Assembly: GCA_002070115.1 (NCBI GenBank)
Contig: MWCO01000055.1
Location: forward strand, 1 to 41,706
Reading direction: 5' to 3'
Length of the DNA: 41,706 nucleotides
Origin: Deltaproteobacteria bacterium ADurb.Bin207
GTDB taxonomy: Bacteria; Myxococcota_A; Polyangia; Polyangiales; Polyangiaceae
In this document: piece by piece, positions 40,369 to 41,706 of the stretch
Layout: each line of letters starts with the position of its first letter
Position numbering within the stretch: the stretch's first letter is position 1
Notes under the pieces: generated by a model
Seen by the model: the letters and a program-made list of their open reading frames with translations, nothing else
The model's database searches: none
What the model was told of the DNA's origin: nothing
Position numbers and translations under genes: made by a program

Positions 40369-41706
40369 CTACCGTCCCACTACCACGAGGGTGCCTCGTT
40401 CATTTCGGTGGGGAGCGATGGCTTGCCAGCCATCAGGTAGCGTGGGTTGGGTGAACGTGAAAAGTCGTTCGGCATCGTAGGGGGAAAGGTTGGGGCATCC
40501 TGCGCTGGTGGGAATACCGAAACGTTCGTGCCAATAGGCGCCGTGCAATGCGTAGGGTTGCTCGAAGTATTGAACGAACATGACCTGGCTGATCCAAAAC
40601 GTGGTGGGAGCGCCTGGGTCTGGAGAAAATGTCGCATACCGCTCTTTCCAATTGATGGGAAACGAACCAAGGGGTGTCGTGTAGTTGCGGACATCTCCTT
40701 TGCCTCGGTGAACGCCGCCTCGTCCGGACGCATGCAAGGTGGCGAAAACCGGACGCAATCCCTCGTAAGCGACCAGCGTTCGCTCCAGCGTGGATACGTA
40801 AATCCAAGGCTCGTCGTCAGCGATTCCTTCAGGTCGGTTGTCGACCAGATTCACTTCACAGACCTGGTGAGCGAGTACCCAATGAGAATCATCACGGAGT
40901 TTTCGGTACTCCCGACCTCGGATTCGCTCCGTCTGTGGTGTCAACCGCACGAGGTGGCGTGCGGCGAAAGACTGCCCCGTCGCAACCATTTTTCCGTCTT
41001 GCAGGGCAAAGCGGGCGGTTGGGGAAGCACAGGTCCATCCGAAGTGCGGCAGCAGTTCCCTTGTGATCGTAACGCCGCGAAAAGATGTGGGTTTATAGAT
41101 GAGCACGCGGTCGGCGGGCACGGCGGAAAGGTCATCGGCCAACAAGTACCGGCGTCCTTGATATTCGAATGCTCTTGTGAAGGCGAGCATGGAGCCATGA
41201 GGAAGTTTTCGACGCACGAATCCGTGGGTTGCGTTTGGGCTTGCCTTTCCGTCGAGAAAAAAGTCAGGGACGGGTTTGATGTCCGACGCGGGATGAGGGT
41301 CTACGAGGTCTTCGAAGGCGCTGGCCCAATCGCCTAACTTGCGGGCGGGGGGATAGCGCATCATGACGATGCGATGGGTGGGCTCATCCGGCAGTTTGTT
41401 GTACATCGGCGCGCCCAAGCTCAGGCCGTAACGATAGGGAAACGCGCCTTCGGCGGGCTGGGCGTACTCGAGGTAGGCGCGAACGGTGGGGTGGGAGGCA
41501 TCGACGGTGACCTGGAAGTTGTTGCACACGAATCCTCGTGGTTCGATGGCGTAGTAGCCTTGGGGGCAGCCTTGTGCGGGGGGGCCTGCTTGAGGCTCTC
41601 GCAAGGCAACCGCTTTGCCGACGGCGAGGGTACCGAGTTTTCTGGCGGCGCGGTGGGGTTGGTCCAGCACCCAAACGACCTGTCGAATGGCGTAGAGAGA
41701 GGGTAA
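40369..41706 (-). CDS. L,D-transpeptidase-like (YkuD) protein, 5' end beyond window, SAGC motif
   Basis: The frame stays open from the window edge to the stop at 40369 (445 residues seen), so the N terminus and any signal peptide are missing. The C-terminal YkuD domain has LHGAYWHERFGIPTSAGCPN: catalytic Cys, upstream His and Asn are kept, but the His of S-H-G-C is Ala. The middle region shares RYGLSLGAPMYNKLP, PADRVLIYKPTSFRGVTI and WVLAHQVCEVNLV-type segments with the paralogue at 3.5-5.2 kb. Both probably descend from one duplication. Family members cross-link peptidoglycan or anchor proteins to it in the periplasm; the altered motif leaves activity open. A GTG at 41668-41670 is in frame, but protein similarity continues upstream of it. 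Confidence 0.85.
   Translation of the reverse strand, partial: LPSLYAIRQVVWVLDQPHRAARKLGTLAVGKAVALREPQAGPPAQGCPQGYYAIEPRGFVCNNFQVTVDASHPTVRAYLEYAQPAEGAFPYRYGLSLGAPMYNKLPDEPTHRIVMMRYPPARKLGDWASAFEDLVDPHPASDIKPVPDFFLDGKASPNATHGFVRRKLPHGSMLAFTRAFEYQGRRYLLADDLSAVPADRVLIYKPTSFRGVTITRELLPHFGWTCASPTARFALQDGKMVATGQSFAARHLVRLTPQTERIRGREYRKLRDDSHWVLAHQVCEVNLVDNRPEGIADDEPWIYVSTLERTLVAYEGLRPVFATLHASGRGGVHRGKGDVRNYTTPLGSFPINWKERYATFSPDPGAPTTFWISQVMFVQYFEQPYALHGAYWHERFGIPTSAGCPNLSPYDAERLFTFTQPTLPDGWQAIAPHRNERGTLVVVGR

Noticed and set aside
1..41706. CRISPR array, insertion sequence, prophage or biosynthetic gene cluster
   Set aside because: No regularly spaced repeats, transposase, integrase, phage structural genes or synthase modules were seen on either strand.

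Overview
The window looks like chromosome from a Myxococcota bacterium, most probably a Polyangiales relative with moderately high GC by eye. This is an inference from gene content. Several secreted or lipoprotein genes carry Cys-rich and Asp-rich repeats of the CNGIDDDCDG and GCETDL kind. There is a Hanks-type kinase with a PEGA domain, a DUF2270 membrane protein, a small protein ending in IDLG, and several conserved but uncharacterised proteins. I see no insertion sequence, prophage, CRISPR array or rRNA; one tRNA is present.

Layout. 1-2.2 kb: the tail of an uncharacterised gene, a solitary MoxR ATPase, tRNA-Gly(CCC) on the minus strand and a small TPR-like gene. 2.2-5.2 kb: a Cys-rich secreted protein facing an L,D-transpeptidase-like lipoprotein. 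5.2-9.1 kb: glucose-6-phosphate isomerase (pgi), a YkgJ-like cysteine-cluster protein and histidinol-phosphate aminotransferase. 9.3-14.2 kb: a lipoprotein, a membrane protein with an HExxH motif, a protein-tyrosine-phosphatase-like enzyme and a Cys/Met-metabolism PLP enzyme. 14.7-21.4 kb: a plus-strand run of Ser/Thr kinase-PEGA, TPR-PEGA, BMP-family binding lipoprotein, TonB-like protein and a Gly-rich lipoprotein. 21.7-29.0 kb: a minus-strand run of a small IDLG protein, two beta-propeller lipoproteins overlapping by 4 bp, and mutS. 29.0-33.8 kb: a tight DUF4350-MoxR-DUF58-rsmA operon. 33.9-38.3 kb: a minus-strand run of a membrane-anchored alpha/beta-hydrolase-like protein, a SlyD-like FKBP, a DUF1573 lipoprotein and a MopE-like repeat lipoprotein. 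38.4-41.7 kb: a small Cys-rich lipoprotein, a small membrane protein, a DUF2270 protein and a second L,D-transpeptidase-like gene cut by the window end.

How the genes work together. Most recognisable housekeeping genes (pgi, hisC, mutS, rsmA, tRNA-Gly) sit among genes for cell-envelope proteins. The best candidate for an undescribed system is the kinase-TPR/PEGA-BMP cluster. It joins a transmembrane kinase with a periplasmic PEGA domain to a membrane-anchored PEGA protein and a BMP-type solute-binding lipoprotein, with no ABC permease or ATPase beside it. This suggests ligand sensing rather than uptake. Other points of interest are two L,D-transpeptidase paralogues that both lack the His of the SHGC motif, a membrane protein with a zincin-like signature, and a five-codon leader ORF whose stop overlaps the start of the DUF1573 gene.
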